NCBI GenBank assembly: GCA_040387055.1
Contig: JAZKEM010000059.1
Coordinates: forward strand, 1-34,766
Source: Stenotrophobium sp040387055
GTDB lineage: Bacteria > Pseudomonadota > Gammaproteobacteria > Nevskiales > Nevskiaceae
Direction: 5' to 3'
DNA length: 34,766 nt
The notes beneath the pieces were generated by a model. That model did no database searches. It was not told where the DNA came from and saw nothing but the letters and a program-made list of their open reading frames with translations. This document shows, one piece after another, positions 32,359-34,766 of this stretch; the stretch's first letter is position 1, and the number at the start of each line of letters is the position of its first letter. A program made the position numbers and the translations under genes.

Positions 32359-33494
32359 CAGCGGGGCTCCCGTGGCATCCGCAGCAATTCTGTAGCGATC
32401 AGGTTGAGCTGAATTTCAGCTGCGCCCGAGGCAATACCAGCGACGATGGCGCGTTGATGATGAGCGAGTAGCAGGGGGTCACCACCGGCTAATGCATCTG
32501 GCAATTGCTCAACAACAAACTCGCCAACCAGACGTTCAGCCGTAACGGTTGCAAAGCGTGCAGCGCTGGCCTCTGGGCCAGGCGGTAGACCGCGTTTACG
32601 TTGATCAATGATGCTGTAGCTGTAGAGGCGTGTTGCTTCACAGGCAGCCTTTGCGCGAGCTGCTTGTTCAATTGCGCCGCCGTTGAAGCGGCCAGACTTC
32701 TTCAGCGTGGCGACTGCGCGATCCAGCATTCTTGCCGCGAGTGCAAAGCGTGGAATGCCCACGCGCTCAAGTGACAATGAAGTGCGCACGATCTCCCACG
32801 CTTGGCCTTCTGCCCCAAGCATCGCTGTTGCAGGCACTTCAACGTTATCGAAGAAGACTTCGTGAATATCGCCTTCGCCAATAATGCTGGGAATCTGTCG
32901 CACCGTGATGCCGGGCGTATTCATCGGCACTAGGAAAATCGAGATGCCGTTCTTGCCCGGTGATGTTCTTGCGAGCAGAAAGCAGGTGTCGGCAACGCCA
33001 GCGTAAGACGTCCAGATTTTTTGACCGTTAATGAGATAGTTGCCGCCGCTCTTCTCGGCGCGTGTGCGCAGGGATGCAAGGTCAGAGCCTGCTTCGGGCT
33101 CGGAAAATCCTTGGCACCAGATCGTTTCACCGCGCGCCATTGGCGGGATGTAGCGTGCTTGTTGTTCTTCGCTGCCAAAACGCATCAGCGTCGGGCCGAT
33201 CCAGTTCACGTTCATGTACTGGCCGCCACGCGGTTCGCCAGCGGCCCACATTTCTTCTGCGAGGATAAACGCCATCCACGGATCGGCGTCACGTCCTCCC
33301 CAGTGTTGCGGCCAATGCGGCACTAGCAAGCCTGTTTTAGCCAGTGCCCCACAGAATTTCGTTGAGAACGTACTTTGTGCTGCGGAACCGGGGCCATGTG
33401 CCAGCGCTTCCCAATCAGCAGGCAGGTGCTCGCTCAGAAAAGCGCGGACCGTTGCACGAAAATTCTGCTGCTCAGCATCCCATTTGAAGTCCAT
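32358..33494 (-). CDS. Full-length acyl-CoA dehydrogenase (proposed FAD-bearing subunit)
   Basis: A 378-residue acyl-CoA dehydrogenase. CQGFSEPEAGSDLASLRT (127-144) is the typical FAD/substrate motif, NGQKIWTSYA (156-165) follows, and Glu243 in SLSLERVG is a candidate catalytic base. It introduces an alpha-beta double bond into an acyl-CoA. It starts two bases after the SDR stop and overlaps the 304-residue partner gene, which suggests equal expression of two subunits. The likely substrate is a side-chain or ring-derived acyl-CoA. Which of the two subunits supplies the base is a guess. Confidence 0.92.
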   Translation of the reverse strand: MDFKWDAEQQNFRATVRAFLSEHLPADWEALAHGPGSAAQSTFSTKFCGALAKTGLLVPHWPQHWGGRDADPWMAFILAEEMWAAGEPRGGQYMNVNWIGPTLMRFGSEEQQARYIPPMARGETIWCQGFSEPEAGSDLASLRTRAEKSGGNYLINGQKIWTSYAGVADTCFLLARTSPGKNGISIFLVPMNTPGITVRQIPSIIGEGDIHEVFFDNVEVPATAMLGAEGQAWEIVRTSLSLERVGIPRFALAARMLDRAVATLKKSGRFNGGAIEQAARAKAACEATRLYSYSIIDQRKRGLPPGPEASAARFATVTAERLVGEFVVEQLPDALAGGDPLLLAHHQRAIVAGIASGAAEIQLNLIATELLRMPREPR

Positions 33495-33496
33495 GC

Positions 33497-34297
33497 TTAT
33501 GCAGATTTCTGAACGCGTTCGGCAACCAGCGCATCCATCGACAGATACTTGGTCGTTGACCAGCCGCCATCAAGCGCTAGCGTTTGACCGTTGATGAAGC
33601 TGCCTTCGTTTGATGCGAGGAAGTGCACCGCATTCGCGACGTCTGCAACCGTGCCATCGCGATTGAAAGGCGTCATTTCCTGATTGGTGCGCTGGAAACC
33701 ATCGGTGTCCCAGAAGTCTTTGGTCATGTCGGTTTTGATAACGCCCGGCGCAACGACATTGGCGCGAATACCTTTTGCGCCGTAGTCTGCTGCGATTGAT
33801 TGCGTTAGCCCAATAAGGCCAGCCTTCACCGCGCAATAGCTGCCGCCGCTCAAGCCAGCGCGCAAGCCCCAGACCGAGCCGACGCTGATGATTGATGAGC
33901 CTGGGCCCATCACGCGCAGCGCAGCGCGGCAGAAGCGGAATGGTGCTTTGAGGCTGATGTCAAAAACTTCGTCGAGCATGGCATCGTCGGTTTGATCCAC
34001 TGCGCCGAATTTAAAGTAGCCCGCGTTATTCACCAAGCAATCGAGACGCCCGAAGGCTTTAATCGCGGCGTCGACAGCGCGATCGCCAGCGCCCGGTGCA
34101 GTCACGTCTTCAGCGACAACAAGCACTTCAGTCTGTCCTGCAAGATCTTTGGCGAGCTGTTCGAGTCTGTCTTTGCGGCGTGCGACAGCGACGATACGAA
34201 AGCCGCCCTTGGCAAAACGGCGCGCAATGCCGTCGCCGAGTCCTGCGCTAGCTCCTGTGATTAGCACGACTGGTTTTTGGTTTGAATTATTCGTCAT
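33497..34297 (-). CDS. Short-chain dehydrogenase/reductase
   Basis: A 266-residue classical SDR. TGASAGLG (14-21), VNNAG (89-93) and the catalytic Ser141, Tyr154 and Lys158 (YCAVK) are intact, and the end GQTLALDGGW is typical. ATG 34297 has AGGAG six bases upstream. It lies between an aldehyde dehydrogenase and the ACAD pair in the minus-strand operon. Possible roles include 3-hydroxyacyl-CoA or alcohol oxidation. It is the eighth SDR in the window. Confidence 0.9.
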   Translation of the reverse strand: MTNNSNQKPVVLITGASAGLGDGIARRFAKGGFRIVAVARRKDRLEQLAKDLAGQTEVLVVAEDVTAPGAGDRAVDAAIKAFGRLDCLVNNAGYFKFGAVDQTDDAMLDEVFDISLKAPFRFCRAALRVMGPGSSIISVGSVWGLRAGLSGGSYCAVKAGLIGLTQSIAADYGAKGIRANVVAPGVIKTDMTKDFWDTDGFQRTNQEMTPFNRDGTVADVANAVHFLASNEGSFINGQTLALDGGWSTTKYLSMDALVAERVQKSA

Positions 34298-34341
34298 GAC
34301 ATTCTCCTGCGCGTCTTTAGCCGCGCTTCGTTAATTAGTTT

Positions 34342-34766
34342 TTAAAGGCCGAGGCAGAGGTACTTGATCTCGAGATAATCCTCGATGCCGTACTTCGATC
34401 CTTCGCGCCCGAGTCCTGATGCCTTGATACCGCCAAATGGGGCGAGCTCAGTTGAGATCAATCCCGTGTTGACGCCAACAATGCCGGCTTCGATGCGCTC
34501 TGCAACGCGCCAGACGCGACCGATGTCACGTGCATAGAAATAAGCGGCGAGGCCAAATTGGGTTGCATTGGCTTGTGCGATCACTTCTTCTTCGCTTTCG
34601 AAGCGGAACACCGGTGCCAGTGGGCCAAATGTTTCTTCGCGGCTCACGAGCATTTGCTGAGTCACGCCTGACAGAACCGTTGGCGTGAAGAATCTTCCAC
34701 CGCGTGCATGTGCTGAGCCGCCCGTCATCACTTTTGCGCCCTTGGCGGTGGCATCAGCGATGTGTT
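34342..34766 (-). CDS. Aldehyde dehydrogenase, succinate-semialdehyde type (C-terminal part, cut by window edge)
   Basis: The last ~140 residues of an ALDH, running in from the right edge. Segments ETFGPLAPVFRF, TQFGLAAYFYARD, GIVGVNTGLIS and PFGGIKASGLGREG are typical of GabD-type succinate-semialdehyde dehydrogenases. The catalytic Cys lies outside the window, so activity cannot be confirmed. It is the most upstream visible gene of the minus-strand operon, 44 bases before the SDR. A role in aldehyde oxidation in the pathway is more likely than GABA metabolism given the neighbours; this is inference. Confidence 0.85.
   Translation of the reverse strand, partial: HIADATAKGAKVMTGGSAHARGGRFFTPTVLSGVTQQMLVSREETFGPLAPVFRFESEEEVIAQANATQFGLAAYFYARDIGRVWRVAERIEAGIVGVNTGLISTELAPFGGIKASGLGREGSKYGIEDYLEIKYLCLGL

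Noticed and set aside
31607..32395. 262-residue plus-strand frame opposite the short ACAD gene
   Set aside because: It is Ser/Ala-rich, lacks any family motif, and is antisense to two supported ACAD genes.
1..34766. CRISPR array, prophage, insertion sequence or integrative element
   Set aside because: No repeat-spacer array, transposase, integrase or attachment-like direct repeats were seen; the only repeats are the two REP pairs and the operator set.

Overview
The window looks like a piece of a Gram-negative chromosome of moderate GC content. The outer-membrane TonB-dependent receptor, the Shine-Dalgarno-led genes and the GTAG-headed REP palindromes fit a gammaproteobacterium that degrades steroids or other polycyclic/isoprenoid compounds. 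The exact taxon cannot be read from the sequence. No tRNA, rRNA, transposase, phage gene or CRISPR array was seen. Almost everything is an accessory catabolic cluster.

Layout. (1) 1-2321: the N-terminal part of a TonB-dependent receptor (minus strand) diverges from an AraC-type regulator. (2) 2386-2776: a small unknown gene, a REP pair and a bidirectional terminator. (3) 2791-7454: a minus-strand operon of a duplicated EthD-like protein, an SDR, a KstD-like flavoprotein and an aldehyde dehydrogenase; a DUF2889 gene diverges from it. (4) 8389-13706: an SDR (minus) diverges from mmsA, an alpha/beta hydrolase and an MFS_3-type transporter. (5) 13809-16683: a thiolase, a lipoyl-less E2-type acyltransferase and a TetR repressor. 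(6) 16749-20193: a class III CoA-transferase (minus) diverges from an HSD10-like SDR and an aminoglycoside-phosphotransferase-fold protein. (7) 20182-23327: an acyl-CoA ligase (minus) diverges from two SDRs. (8) 23575-29754: a seven-gene operon of a 3Fe-4S ferredoxin, 3-alpha-HSD-like SDR, cytochrome P450, DUF35 protein, Ltp2-like thiolase-fold aldolase, amidohydrolase and SDR. (9) 29760-34766: a minus-strand operon, with its promoter outside the window, of an aldehyde dehydrogenase, SDR, two unequal acyl-CoA dehydrogenase subunits, a thioesterase and an MFS transporter.

The most striking signal is a palindromic operator with consensus nAACAACAyTGTTG. I found it seven times, each time in the control region of one of these transcription units (7506, 9375, 13723, 15920, 18023, 21713, 23433), including the one upstream of tetR itself. 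At most sites it abuts or overlaps a -10-like TATAAT sequence, and at the divergent gene pairs a second AT-rich -10-like hexamer lies on the other side. By inference the TetR protein is an autoregulated local repressor controlling about 25 genes from a few shared operators, probably relieved by a CoA thioester or pathway intermediate.

The enzyme set suggests this order: uptake, hydroxylation by the P450 with its ferredoxin, alcohol/aldehyde oxidation by SDRs and ALDHs, CoA activation by the ligase or CoA-transferase, dehydrogenation by the heteromeric ACAD, oxidation by the HSD10-like SDR, and C-C cleavage by the thiolase or the DUF35/Ltp2-like aldolase. Propionyl-CoA could come from the aldolase and from MmsA. 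The KstD-like enzyme points to a ring ketone substrate. No ring-cleavage dioxygenase, enoyl-CoA hydratase or ferredoxin reductase is visible, so the pathway must continue elsewhere. The substrate is an inference.
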